A stretch of 64,000 bases of DNA from Diphasiastrum complanatum (Eukaryota; Streptophyta; Lycopodiopsida; Lycopodiales; Lycopodiaceae), in the NCBI GenBank assembly GCA_029204225.1, contig CM055104.1, forward strand, positions 28,745,788 through 28,809,787. The letters are read 5' to 3'. The notes below the pieces were generated by a model that worked only from the letters and a program-made list of their open reading frames with translations, was not told the DNA's origin and made no database searches. Shown here one piece after another: positions 35,001-48,159 of this stretch (its first letter is position 1; each line of letters opens with the position of its first letter). Both the position numbers and the translations under genes were made by a program.

Positions 35001-36783
35001 ATTCCCAAAATACCCTTAACAAAAACCAATGGACTCTATTAGTATTACCGTTACAACAACCACTAACCATCGGTCTACAGATCATTCTACCCAAGAAATC
35101 TCCTTTAGAATCATTGATGTCCCATACCACCCGCTTTTCCTCCAAGAATCCTCTGCATCCAGATTTGTTTTGCCCAAAAAGTCAAAAAAGACGATTTGGC
35201 TATCCTATACTCAGATATAGGATCAAATTCACAACCAATTCCAGGAGATAATCCTAACAATTGAAATCTCTCATGCTTCTTTAGTATCACTCAAAGAATA
35301 CCATTTCATATTGTACCCAACATGGATAAACATAATGTATCATCCAATACAATAGAATGTATCCTAACCCAAAAAAACCATAGATTTCAACAAAACTGAA
35401 TATCATATTGTCCTAGATATCCAATATCTATTCCAGAATCAGTACAAAGAACTTTAATTCTTTTAACAAGTTAGAACTCTCTTGGTTGTTACTGTCATTA
35501 TAGAGAAATACTCTATAGCTGAAAAGAATCTAAATTACTAGATTCCTGTATGGATCACCTTCTATCTGCATTATTTTGCAAGATCCAAATCCAATTGCAA
35601 AACAGAGATGGTTCCATAACTGGATTATCAGTCTTGCCATTGCTTTTCCCTTAGAATCATCAAATTCTCGAAATTCTAATTCACACTAGGAAAAGAAATC
35701 CGAATTGCCAGAGGCAATTTTCTTAAATAATTCCCAATTTTATTTTCACTTGCAATTAGTTATACTTCAGGAATTGAATGTAAATTAAATAACTGGATCC
35801 TTAAGACCAGCAATCATCTACATATCAGACTTCCACTCTTTTGCCCTCTTCCAAAAATGGTTCCGATTAACAAAAACCCCAAATTTGTACTCGAAAAAAA
35901 TTCAATTTGGTATTGCTAACTTTAGCACTATCCTCTAGACAGTTTTAATTTGTTAATTAAGTGCCGCACTTAATCCCTGGCAAATCCCCTTATAGATCAG
36001 CATAGAACTGTTCTACTATATTTACATTATTCTTGGTCCTTATTGATCCTCGAAACAAGAAATGCTCCTCAATTGCTAGATTCACAAAATCTTCAACTAA
36101 AATTGAAGGGTACATTGATCTTAACAATCGACTGATTTCAACTCAGTAAGATCATTCACTTTATAAGTCATTTCTGTTTGATCAATAACCAAAGAATGGA
36201 ACAAATTGAAAACGTCCATGGTTTCTTCAACTTTTACGTAAACTGAGATTTTCATGTTCCATTCAATATGGACCTGAACTGTGAAAATCGACCAAACATC
36301 GACTTGACAATTTCACAGTTACCAACTCATATTGGAAGGATTCTGAAACATCCAGCATGCATCCTACGTGACATGCAGTGATTTCAAAAAAAAAATCAAT
36401 TTTTACGTAAATTGCCAAGAAACTGGAAAATTAGCATTGGGATTCACAAAATCAATTCGAAATAGACCAACTGTGAAAATCGATTAAAATGATTGATTTA
36501 TCAAATTCACAGGCACCGTTACATATCAAATTCGACATGCACTGATTTTTTTGAAAAAATGAAAAAAAATCCCGTAATTAGCCTAGCCACTAGGAAATCT
36601 GCTTTTTGACCTAGAATTGTCAAAAATAGCTTCATGCAAGAAATCTTCTGATCAATCTACTGATTACGCATGCAACATGCATCCATGCATGCATACAGGT
36701 CTATCCATACATTTTCATCAACAGACAAGCACTATACTGAATTACAAGCATGCATGCATCAGAACATTTCGAAAATTTTGCAA

Positions 36784-37256
36784 ATATTCTCTCTCTCATG
36801 AAGAGAATATGTCCATTGGAAACTCGCCCATCCTCCTATTGGAAATTCAATTTCTTGAGCTTGTTTCTCCTCCTCTCTCTCTTAGGTTCTTCACTATGGC
36901 TTGGGGGCTAGGTCCAGGAGGAAACTCCAGGAGGGATCTAGGTTTGGATGGGTGGTTTTGCTCCACAGGTGTCCTTTTGGTTGTTTTGCAACAGGATCTA
37001 GTCAGATCTTCATTTGGTGATCCTTACAGTAACCTATATTGAGCTATTAACCTCCTATTCTTGTATTAAAGCAGTCATTCACTATGCATGTGCTCCTATC
37101 TCCAATAATAGGTCTGGGCCCTCATATGATTATTGATTACTTTACAGGCCAGGCCCGGAATGATGAGGCATAACCAATAACCATATACACCTGGAGTGAC
37201 CGACTATCCACATCAGGAATTATTCTAATTCCCTTATACAGGACATGGACATAACA
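36784..37256 (-). repeat. 5' LTR with its 3' half inverted
   Basis: Positions 37,029-37,256 are the LTR 5' half in the expected minus orientation (TGTTATGTCC start). The other half, 36,790-37,028, is the LTR 3' half flipped to plus orientation, so that the LTR terminus ATCCTTACA now abuts GTAACCTAT in the middle. About 30 bases present in the other LTR between the halves are missing. This explains why no ordinary LTR alignment spans the whole unit. Confidence 0.7.
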
Positions 37257-38088
37257 GTAGATGTGTTCGATGTACTACATGCTAATATTGGACAGTTGCA
37301 ATATAAAGGTAGAATTGCAAAGGATCTTGTTGATTGTAAAATCTTTTTCTATGAATCGATGCATATTCTCGATTTAAAAGAGGGTTTTGGAAAAAAATCA
37401 GACCATTCCACTACCTAGTTTTAGAAGTGATGAATGGATTACTCCTGATGCCTAAATTTCAAAATTATTTTGATGTAAATTGTATAATGAAATAAAAAAT
37501 TCATTATAGATAGGTACACGCTCAAAAAGACTCTGATTAAGTTGGTTTATTTCTTTGAATATGTTTGTAAATTTTGGCAAGTGTCAATGTACACAAAGCT
37601 CCAACTATGGTTGTATGTAAAATTTATCAAAAAGTATATTATTTGAGCTTATGGATGAAGTCTGGGATAAGGAATCAAATGGAGATATAAAATATAGAAT
37701 CAAATTGTCCTCCATATGCTTTCATTATCAAATAGAAAAACAAATGCTAGCCTCTGCTTCCATTACCAAAGATGGAAAAGGTTGAAAAGTAAATAGGTAC
37801 TACTAGATCAAGACTTGGAACAAAGTGGACACTTTGAAAGGAGGAATATTGACATAATTTACAATGATGGACTTCTAACTTATATGGATCCTGACTTACA
37901 TTAGGCAAGAACTATTGCTCCTACAATATGATATACCCACATATTTCATATTCATTTCCAAAGGTAAACTAGTAAGTAGTTGTAAACATTTTTATTCTTC
38001 TTTAATAGCTTATATCAACAATCAGTCATATAATAGGTTGAAAAATCTAGATCCAATCTCATTGTCTACTTGATTTGAATTTGTAAAG

Positions 38089-38247
38089 ATGGCTATCCCT
38101 GGAGCTATTCCAGGAGGTGCTCCTCATGAAGTCAATCCAATTATTGTTAGAAGAGCACCCCGTTTGGATCTACCCAAATACAATGGGTTAACAGATCCAG
38201 TTAGATTTCTTCATATCTATGTTGAATCCTATGAAGGCCTTGACTAG
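38089..38247 (+). pseudogene. Gypsy gag N-terminal fragment
   Basis: ATG at 38,089 opens 52 codons ending at TAG 38,245. It reads MAIPGAIPGGAP and then RLDLPKYNGLTDPVRFLHIY, the P-x-F/Y-x-G-x2-DP start of many gypsy gags. Sequence after the stop is too decayed to follow. Confidence 0.5.
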
Positions 38248-38628
38248 CATTTGTAGCAACTAATTGAGATTGAGTGCATAACTTCCATAACATCCATTTT
38301 GAAGTACTACAATGTTGCACGTCCATATCCAATTTACACCATTAGCTCATAGTTGGGAAAATATTAAGCAATGTTGAAAAAGTATTATATTTTTTGTCAT
38401 ATTACTAGTGTAACTATTTTAATATATATTAGGACATACAAAAAGGGGCAATGGACTTAGTTTAGCACATTAGTTCATGTATGGTATTTCTTACTGGGGT
38501 GTTGCTATAGCCAGCTGTATTTTGTCCACTCGTGGTAAGGAGGGGATTGTAGAGAGTTCAATTGTAGCAGTTATCCCTAGCTATAACTACCTTACACATA
38601 GGTGGAGGGTTGGACTATACAACTTTTT

Positions 38629-38643
38629 TTCTTTTTTTTTTTT

Positions 38644-38672
<29 letters not shown>
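38629..38672. repeat. T-rich run followed by (GA)n
   Basis: A T-rich stretch from about 38,627, interrupted by one C, then (GA)13 near 38,647-38,673. Confidence 0.9.
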
Positions 38673-38677
<5 letters not shown>

Positions 38678-38966
38678 ACTTTAAATTGTGTATTTCTAAA
38701 TGCAACACAATCTGTGTCAATCATTTTGCAGGTACATAAAAGACACGAGCTTGAGATCAAATGTAGAGATATTGGCAAAACTATTCAAATATTGGAGAAA
38801 CACTGAAATTTAGTATCAAAAAAAAAAAATTCCATCATCATTATGGAATGGAAAACAAGCAGAAATTGCAATACAGTGTTATCACACAGACACAACTTTA
38901 TTGTAACAATCTATATTCATATCAATGAAAATCCCAAAGATGGGTTGTTCACAAGTAATATTGTAT

Positions 38967-39400
38967 CTATGTTTTGATGATGATATGTACATGTTTATGT
39001 ACACTTGAAATGTAATAAAAGTAAAATTCATATTCAGTATTTATTTTTATATTTTCTTCTATAGCAAGAGAAGCATTAGGTGAAATTGCTTGCTCTTGTG
39101 CTATTTCAGTATTAGGAGGTTGATAGAGGACAATCTCATGTATTGTTATTTGTGCTTCCTCTTCATTGGGAAGGACTTGTATACCCCGTTGATCGTAAAT
39201 TATAGCATCTACTTCTTGAGCAACCTGAAAGGCTGTCAGATCAATTTTAGGAACAAAACTTTTGTCATTTCTAACAAAAAATTTAATCAACTTTTGCCGC
39301 AATCTATCCACTTCATTGATAGGTTGTATGGTTTGATAGTGAACTGTGTTATTTTGTGTTATTCAAAATGAACCATGCACAACTGAACGAATCCCTCTGC
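38967..39400 (-). pseudogene. Exon-like coding fragment of unknown gene, possibly transposase C-terminus
   Basis: The minus strand is open from about 39,398 to 38,967. It reads SCAWFILNNTQNNTVHYQTI, RLRQKLIKFFVRNDKSFV, then FQVAQEVDAIIYDQ and TIHEIVLYQPPNTE before becoming low-complexity. Composition and conserved-looking blocks suggest real past coding sequence, and the WFILNNTQNN block has the flavour of a TNP2-type transposase C-terminus, but I cannot confirm the family. No start codon fits. It lies just 3' (on this strand) of the MITE-like element that separates it from another coding fragment at 40,844-41,068. Confidence 0.35.
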
Positions 39401-39515
39401 CTATTAACAATATGAAAAATATTTTGTTCAAGAAAATATGCAAAACTTAAATCCATAAAAAGATTTGAATTAGCAATAAAAGTGGCGATTATCGGTATAT
39501 TTCGGATGGCTGAAC

Positions 39516-40642
39516 ATTAGGGCCCTTTTTGGACTCAAAAAGGGCCACTTCACTAATCATAATTAGCGTTAATGGTGACATGTGTACCAATAAGAGAGTG
39601 ACAATTGAGATGGAATGGTCCATATGACATGGCACATCCAATGGTGTAGATTGGATCTTTAAATTCTTCTCACCCACTAACACTCCTCTGACTCTACTTA
39701 CTCAACTCATATTAATGATAGTATTGCAATGGTACAATTGCTATTTTTTCAAACACTTCAAGTAATTTACCTTCTAGTTTGGAATGAGAGAAAAGGGGGG
39801 TGTCAATATTTCTTTGGGCCCCCATTTTGAAAACAAAATTCAAAAAAAATTGAGAGAGAGGGGGGCTTGAAAATGACAAGCCACCCCCCTCTTTCCCTTT
39901 CCTTACATATGTATATGTAAGGAGGGGGCCGTGCACCCACGCACACCCCTCCCCTCTAGGCCGCTTGCCCTTTTGGGGGCGCAACAGCCTGGAGACCATT
40001 ACTTGATCCCCTAAACCCTCCCTCCCCTAGGTACATAGAGGGAGGGAGGTGGGGGGCACCGTTGCGCAACCCGGGCAAGCGCACTGCTGCATTCCGGGCC
40101 ACTGGCCCGGGTGGGTCCTGCGCCCCCCACCTCCCTCCCTCTATGTACCTAGGAGGAGGGAGGGGGAGTTTGAGGGGGTTGAGGGGTGGCCTCCTAGCTG
40201 CTCCTCCCCCAAAAGGGCCAGCGGCCCGGACGGGAGGAGAAAATGGGACCCCCTCCTTACATATACATATGTAAGGAAAAGAGAAGAAGGGGAGGGAGCA
40301 AGCTCCCCTCCCTCCCAAATGTTTTGGAATTTTTTTTTTTTTAAAATGGAGGCCCAAAGAAAGATTGGGACCCATTTTTTTTCATTCTGAGTTAGCTAAA
40401 ATAAGTTTTGAAGGCCTTGAAGAGTGAAAGTCTCATTGGATTCAAATTTTTTGGCTACATTATGATCATGTGTCCTTAATTTATTACACTAGGCTTAAGT
40501 GAAGCCTATTGAGGTGTGAGTTAACCTATGATAAATCCAAGATGAACTGCCATGTAGGACAATTAAGGAATTAATTAATTCTAATTAGCAAACACGTTTA
40601 GACAAGGAAGAGGCCCTTGTTGAGTTCAAAAAAGTCCCTAAT
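39516..40642. mobile_element. Palindromic MITE-like element (full copy)
   Basis: It starts ATTAGGGCCCTTTTTGGACT at 39,516 and ends TTGAGTTCAAAAAAGTCCCT + AAT at 40,642, imperfect terminal inverted repeats. Inside, 39,810-39,926 and 40,249-40,372 form a second inverted pair (each with TTACATATGTATATGTAAGG or its complement), and 40,013-40,060 pairs with 40,122-40,172 (CCTCCCTCCC, TAGGTACATAGAGGGAGG). The middle is GC-rich. It has no transposase. Open frames inside are by-products of the palindrome. Its flanks show no clear target-site duplication beyond TA. Confidence 0.7.
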
Positions 40643-40843
40643 GAGGAAGCAAAGCATTGAATTCTCTGTGTATTGTCGGCTAAATTTATTTTTACACAAA
40701 ATATTTGATACTTCTTTATTCACTTTGACAGAAAGAATGTTTAAGCTCTAATGTTGGCTACAATATTTAAGAGAAATTAGAGACATCACATAAGGAGATT
40801 TAAACATCAAACTAAAAGATGAACATTTCTCAAGTAAAAAGAC

Positions 40844-41068
40844 TTACTTATTTTCATAAGGAGTTATAAAGAATTTGGCCACATGGCTGCATTCGATAAA
40901 GTATACATCTTCTTCAAAATTGGTCTCATTTGCCTTCACTGTTGTCATGAAAAAGGGGCTCACAACAAAAATGTCTCGAAGGGAATCGATACTAATGTTA
41001 CGCTGCAAAAACATTTGAGCAATTTTAACAATAGTGTTTGAAATCTCATCACATTTATCTTCATCTCT
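40844..41068 (-). pseudogene. Exon-like coding fragment, 74 codons
   Basis: Open on the minus strand from 41,068 to TAA at 40,846-40,844. It reads KCDEISNTIVKIAQMFLQ, SIDSLRDIFVVSPFFMTTVK and FIECSHVAKFFITPYENK. The end overlaps a consensus-like splice donor (AATAA|GTAAGTC), and TTTTTGCAG inside it looks like an acceptor, so it may be one or two exons. It could belong with the fragment at 38,967-39,400 (same strand, MITE between). Family unknown. Confidence 0.35.
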
Positions 41069-41069
41069 T

Positions 41070-42500
41070 CACGAAATTTCGAACCCAACCGAAAGCTTTT
41101 CTAGGTATTTGAAAGAAAAAAATCAAAATAATTGTCGAGACGATCTATCTTATTAGCTAAATAGGTCTCATATTGTTAGGGGTTTTTCAGACGTGGGGTT
41201 GGTTTCGTCAGAAAGCCCTAAAAGGGGAAGGGCCCACAATGCCCTTAACACGGAAAAAAACGCTTTCGAACTTGACGGTTTCGTAGAGCAGTTTAACTAA
41301 CAATTCCATACTAGTGAAATATAAAGCATATGTATACCAAACATTTCCAAACTTTGACGCTTCAACTAGTTGGATCGCGAACTACTAATTTGGCTATAAA
41401 TTTTCAGGATGACATCAATAACTGAAATTTTGTAATACAAATACTTGCGTTTCAGCAACTTGAAAAGGACACTTCCATAAAGCAGTCAATCATTCATGAG
41501 CTAGTAGACCGTAATCACATACGTCGGTTAGGTGATTTTGATAACTTCAAACATTCGAACAATCCAATTCCTTACGTATTTTAGCAAGACACTTAACTCT
41601 AAACAGTACGCTATTAGCAAGTATCGGACTTTAAACAACATAAACTCTACGAGTTAATGTTTATAAACAACACGACCCAATCATTCTTCCCACCTTTCAT
41701 ATAGTCAACAATTCTTTAGGCATTCTAACATTGAAAATATTCTAAAACCCTTTCGCCATGCTTACCCTACTTTCGAATCCTATGCATACCCTCTATCACC
41801 ACCTAGCATGATTAGTGCTAGATGAAAAACCCCATTCATCCAAAACATTCCAATTAATCATTTGAGCACATGGATACCATTTGAAACAATTACTTAGCCG
41901 AAATTACGTCTTCTGGACCTCATGCTTAGAACAACCGATGCATTAACTCTCAAGCCAAGTTACTTCTCTAAAACACAAGTAAAATCCGCATTTAATACGT
42001 GTATGACAATTTCACACCACAAAAAGCTTAAGAAACATCAATTCATGAAATCGAGATAGATAATTCAAGTAATGCTCACCTCAATCTGCAGTTAGGTAGC
42101 CGATTTTTGGTGGAACTCTAGTCATGAATGCCAAGAATCTCGGTCTCATTACCTTTGCTATCTCGCTTGGCGTTCTAGAATGCGATGGATATGTGCTTGA
42201 ATGTTGGCTGCACAGGTGCGATGAACTACAAAGGTATTCGGTCTCTTCAAATGTGATCAATTGCTTTCATAAATGTCATTTAGCATTGAGTATTGCCCTC
42301 TAAAAGTGTCTAAAAGTGTGGAACTTAACCGTGGAACTTAGATGACAGATAATGAGAACAAGTGTTTCAAACAGTCAACGATGGCCAGGCAGGAACCAAT
42401 TGATCTTTCATTCTATGTGAAGGAATGAAGTGCTCTGTCTATGAGATGATGAAAAACAGCAGAACGATCAACGGAAACTCAGAGATGGTCTCTTCCTATC
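41070..42500. other. Spacer, no gene seen
   Basis: AT-rich, stops in all frames, no repeats or RNA genes recognised. Confidence 0.5.
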
Positions 42501-42501
42501 A

Positions 42502-42649
42502 GCGATGAACAAGCAAAAACGGATCGCTTAACTACTCTCTTTCGGTCTATGATGTAAGGTAGAACTCATTCACTAGCGATGAACAAGCAAAAACGGATCG
42601 CTTAACTACTCTCTTTCGGTATATGATGTAAGGTAGAACTCATTCACTA
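42502..42649. repeat. 74-bp tandem duplication
   Basis: 42,502-42,575 is repeated at 42,576-42,649 with a single difference (GGTCTATG against GGTATATG), indicating a recent duplication. Confidence 0.95.
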
Positions 42650-43173
42650 TGGACAGAGGCAAGGCAGCAAGGGCCTGTAGGAGCAGTGCACAAGGGCAGG
42701 GCAGCGAACAGAGGTAGCCTCCAGCGAGCACGTCAGGGGTCTAGTGAGATTTTGTAGGTAGATGGTAGATCCAGTGAGCTCCGCACAGCCACAGGCAAGG
42801 CCTCAGCGGGCTGATATAACCACAGGTTGTGCAAATTCGCAGGATGGAATCGTGGAAACGGCTCACCGTAGCAACTTGTGTAGAGAGTGAGGCTATATTC
42901 ATCATTGAAAACTCTTGCACTTGAATCTTTAGTTTCTAACCTTTTCACAAAGGATCATCCTTCACACAATCTTTTCAATATCCACTTAAACAAACACTCT
43001 CAAAACTAACTTCCTCACAAAACACACAACAACAACTCTTTTACACATAATGTAATGTTGTGTGCTCTGGTTTTCTTTGTGTTTTGGAGGCATTTTCAGC
43101 AGGACAATTTTTATCAGAATTTGTATTTGCAAAATCCAGCTGTCTTACTAAGACATTCTGGTGATCCACCATG

Positions 43174-43315
43174 ACAGCTGGATTAGTAAGCTGATTCTGC
43201 CAGAATCAGCACCCTCGCACCCCAGCATTATGCAGGGGAAGGCCCGGGCCCTCAGGCCAACGGCCCTCCCAACAGGGAAGGCCCTCGGGCAGGGCCTTCC
43301 CCCCCACAAAAACTC
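43174..43315 (+). repeat. GC-rich hairpin repeat with short A-tail (copy 2)
   Basis: It starts GACAGCTGGATTAGTAAG, passes through GCATTATGCAGGGGAAGGCC and ends GGCCTTCCCCCCCACAAAAA, matching copy 1 (9,586-9,806, opposite strand) at both ends. It lacks about 45 bases of the GC-rich middle. Termini GGGGAAGGCCC and GGGCCTTCCCC are complementary. An additional inverted pair AATCCAGCTGTC (43,134-43,145) and GACAGCTGGATT (43,174-43,185) lies at its left edge. Confidence 0.65.
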
Positions 43316-43329
43316 TGGACCATATCACG

Positions 43330-44060
43330 ACCCCTCTCTTTTGAGCAATCAAGCTCACTCTCAACTTCACAATCAATGAGGCTCAAAAACATACGCTAAC
43401 CTCAAAAGCAATCAAGCATTAGTCATTGAGGTTAGTCATTGAGCTGTAACCTCCCCACTTACTCTCAACATATGCATTTCTATCAACCCTCAAGTACAAT
43501 GGCCCATACAAAAACATGCTCCACCACACACTTGCATCCCTACACTATACAAGTATTGTCAGCCACCAATCCACCGACTTCCAATAACAAGATATCGTCC
43601 ACAATCAAACACCCATTCCACATGTTAAGCAACTAACCTGGAACTAAAAACAACAAAGTAGAACTAATCACTCAACATTCAAGCATTCTCAAGCACAACA
43701 TCACTCCCAAACACCCAATTGTAAACACTACGAACCTTCAATCGAACATACCAAGGGGTACGTAACCTCAAACCACTCTCAAACTACTCTCAAGCAATTA
43801 ACATTGAACAAGTACCTCTTAAGATGTAGTATACTACTTTCTCAATCTTATCAACCCTCAATCAACAACCCAAATGCATTCCAACTCAAATGACTTCTAA
43901 CTAACTCTCAACAAATGTAATGAAACTCTCAATCAACATGGCATTCAACTACCACATCAAAACTGACACATCAAACTCCTCAACTCCAACTATCAAATCC
44001 AACTATCAACTCACTATCACATTATTATCCAGCTATGTCTTATCACAAAGAGTGGCCTCC
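43330..44060. repeat. CTCAA-rich degenerate repeat field
   Basis: CTCAA, ACTCTCAA and CAACCCTCAA recur many times over 700 bases with strong strand asymmetry (few G). It looks like an eroded short-unit array. No protein family features in the open frames at 43,439-43,636 and 43,920-44,189. Confidence 0.45.
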
Positions 44061-45960
44061 TTTTATAGTAAATCTCAAGTGTCCCCTTTCAATATGAGGC
44101 TTTGCCAATTTTCATGCCCTTTCAGCCTTATTTTCCATTTGTCCAATCCCCATTGGCAAGTACATCAAGTGGCTTCCATGAGGGTGTAGGAGTTTGGTGC
44201 CATTTAAAGCCCTTTACTGGTTACCTCCAGATCTAGCCAAGATGCCCTCTTTGTCAAAAGCTAGCAAAGATATCTTTTAGGCCCCCTAGATTCTAAACTC
44301 TTGTTTACATTTATTATCCAAAAGGTGGGTGAGGACTTTTGTCAAACCCCCTTCTCCACCTAAGGTGACATTTATTTCCTTGGTCCTTTATTTCTTTTAG
44401 CCCTTCATTTGATTTCTCTTTTCTTTGTAGCAGGTACGGCCCGCCGGCCCTTGGCTTTTGGTTTTTCGGAATTACCGACTGATTTGCGTATTTTGCCCGT
44501 TTCTCGTAGTTTGCCCAACTTTACCCATTAGAGTTTCTGCAAGTTTTCAGTATTGCCCATAATTCATAGCTTGGGTTTTGCCCGATAAATATTGTTCTTT
44601 GATGGCTCTTTGACTGAAGTTGACTCTTTCGGCATTCATGACTAGGGCTCCCACGACAACACGGTTTCCCTAAAAATGCACTAGGCAACCATATATTAGT
44701 AAAACCAACTCTGTACATGGTAGGATTTTAGCACGGCTATGGTGGCTATTTTTACAACTGGCCAAAAAATCGTAAAATATTATCACGGACCATTTCTAAG
44801 GCTACAAACTTTTCTCTAGCCTCATTTAGGACGGGCTGAGACCCACTGGGACCCAACTCTAGGTGGACCGGCATTTTTGGCTCGGTCTTTACAAAATTTG
44901 AATCTGATTCAGAGTCAGAAGACATTGAAGGAGTGGAAAGGACAACACAGTGGGCATTTGGCTGGAATCACTCTAGGAGGAGCAGAAGCAGCTGGCTTAC
45001 AGAATCCTCCTTTAATGGAACGGGACTACTTCATTTTCCTCCTAGAGGTGGCGGGTAGATCTCTCATGTCCAGAGGTAGATCCCTAGAGGTACTGGTGTT
45101 ATCAACGTGAAGATTTAAACAATGTGACCGAAGCTGTTGAGAATTACAATATCCCGAAGCTGTTGAGAATTACAAAATCCTTAGGCATGACGGTAACACG
45201 CTTACCGTGCACGGCTAGGATAGATGAATTGTGAACCTCAAGGGAGGGTTTCCTACACTCCTTAGTCCCATATTGAAGCTTATTGACTGTACTTTTACAT
45301 AAAACAAGTCTTGAATCAACTTAAATGAAATCAAATTAGACTTGAAAATAAAACTTGAAAACAATGAATCACAAAAATTCATTCACATGTAGCAAAAGCA
45401 CTGAGGGGTCAAGATTGCCCCCCCCCCCCTCCCCCCCCTCCCCCCCCCCCCCCCCCCCCTCAAAAGATATCTTTTAATTATGCAAAAGTAATTGTCCTTT
45501 GCCAATTACATACGCATTTGATTCCCAAAAAGGATCATAGAAAGTGGAACATGAACTTGGTTCCTTTCAATGGACTTGTTTCCAAATCTAGCTTATCAGA
45601 AGCATAGGATTTTCCTCATAAAAGCAAAAATAAAGGATTATAGAAACTTGACATGCAACTGGAAATAAGCAAACTACAGCTACATGCAAAGGCAATCATC
45701 ACAGTAATGCACACATGAAAAAGTTTCAAAGAACATAATGCATGCATACATCTAGTTTTGCAAGTGTGTTTGATAGTGGAAAATCATGGATCAGGATCAT
45801 AAGATCATTTTGGACAGTTCTTGAAGACCGAGTTTGGGAGAAATAGAGCTTTGTTTCATAATAAATGAGTTGCTAGATTTTTGGTAGTAGTGGGCCGAGT
45901 TAGAGGAATGGCCAAGTTTAGTTTATGGTGTAGATACTCCAAAAATGGAGATGTAGCACA
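44061..45960. other. Spacer with small repeats
   Basis: No gene recognised. It contains a 26-base tandem duplication (GAAGCTGTTGAGAATTACAA at 45,130 and 45,156) and a C-rich run at 45,419-45,459. The open frame at 44,877-45,110 has no recognised features. Confidence 0.5.
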
Positions 45961-45969
45961 AGAGATATG

Positions 45970-47182
<1,213 letters not shown>

Positions 47183-47737
47183 TTATTCTGCATGCAGGAA
47201 AGAAGTTTTCCCATCCACAATATGGATTTTCAAATCATGAGCCACTGCATACACAAATAACAAGCAAATTGATGTATGTTTGACTACCGGTGAGAAAGTA
47301 TCATTGTAGTTGATTTCATACTTCTGTGAAAATCCTTTAGCAACCAACCTTGCCTTGTATCTGATGTTTTCTCCATCAGGACCTGTTTTGATCTTATAAA
47401 TCCACTTGCACTTGACTGGTTTTCTGCCATCAGGTATAGGTGCAAGTGTCCATACATTGTTCTTGTACATGGACGACATTTCGTCCTCCATTGCCTGAAT
47501 CCAACGATCTTTATCTGGTCCATCTATAGCTTCCTCGAATGTTTGAGGTTCGTCAGAGAATCCACAAACTTTGATGGCCGTATTAAAAACATCCTGACCA
47601 TACCTTTCTGGTGGTTTTCGTTGTCTGTCTGATCTTCTTACAGGTGGTTTCAAGTTCGATTCTGTAGGTTTCAAGTTCAATTTTGATTCGAGCATTTCTG
47701 CTAGAATTCGAGCTGGTGATTCGAGTCTGTTAGGCAC
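47183..47737 (-). pseudogene. Copia integrase-RT linker and RT N-terminus
   Basis: A 184-codon open fragment on the minus strand reads RRSDRQRKPPERYGQD and then EPQTFEEAIDGPDKDRWIQA, EDEMSSMYKNNVWTL, VKCKWIYKIKTGPDGE and RYKARLVAKGFSQKYEINYN, the standard copia RT start. It stops at HIVDGKTSFLHAE, where motif A normally reads MDVKTAFL; the core and YVDD are missing. Its 5' end is cut by the MITE-like half element at 47,759. Frame is intact within the fragment, so truncation is fairly recent. Confidence 0.85.
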
Positions 47738-47758
47738 TCGATCTTGACCTCCCTCTTA

Positions 47759-48159
47759 TGGGACCCCCTCCTTACATATACATATGTAAGGAAAAGAGAA
47801 GGGGGGGAGGGGGCAAGCTCCCATATCTCCCAAATGTTTTTGAATTTTTTTAAAAAAATGGAGGCCCAAAGAAATACTGGGCCCCATTTTTTCTCATTCT
47901 GAGTTAATTAAAATAAGTTTTGAAGGCCTTGAAGAGTGAAAGTCTTCATTGGATTCAAATTTTTTTGGCTACATTAAGATAATGTGTCCTTACTTTATTA
48001 CACTAGGCTTAAGTGAAGCCTATTGAGGTGTGAGTTAACCTAGTATGATAAACCCAGGATGAACTGCCACGTAGGACAATTAATGAATTAATTAATTCTA
48101 ATTAGCAAACACGTTTAGACAAGGAAGAGGCCCTTGTTGAGTTCAAAAAGGGCCCTAAT
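47759..48159 (+). mobile_element. Right half of a second MITE-like element
   Basis: About 400 bases match 40,248-40,642, from GGGACCCCCTCCTTACATAT to the terminal AAAAAGGGCCCTAAT, at roughly 90% by eye. The left half is absent: the copia fragment begins instead. The terminus here (GGGCCCTAAT) is less decayed than in the full copy and matches the full copy's left terminus. Confidence 0.85.

Larger units (their letters stand above)
31561..37256 (-). mobile_element. LTR retroelement with a non-coding interior (LARD-like)
   Basis: Related terminal sequences at 31,561-32,028 and 36,784-37,256 enclose about 4.75 kb. On the minus strand the interior ends with a polypurine tract at 32,043-32,029, then TGTTACG opens the 3' LTR, and a sequence just before it (TTTGAGGACATAACTGG) resembles the gypsy pre-PPT region. 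The interior is AT-rich with stops in all frames and no gag or pol remnant. A non-autonomous gypsy derivative mobilised in trans is the simplest reading. The left flank GCAGG and right flank GTAGA are not identical, so no clean target-site duplication. Confidence 0.65.

Noticed and set aside
39712-40390. Pro/Gly-rich ORFs on both strands
   Set aside because: They arise from the palindromic GC-rich core of the MITE-like element.
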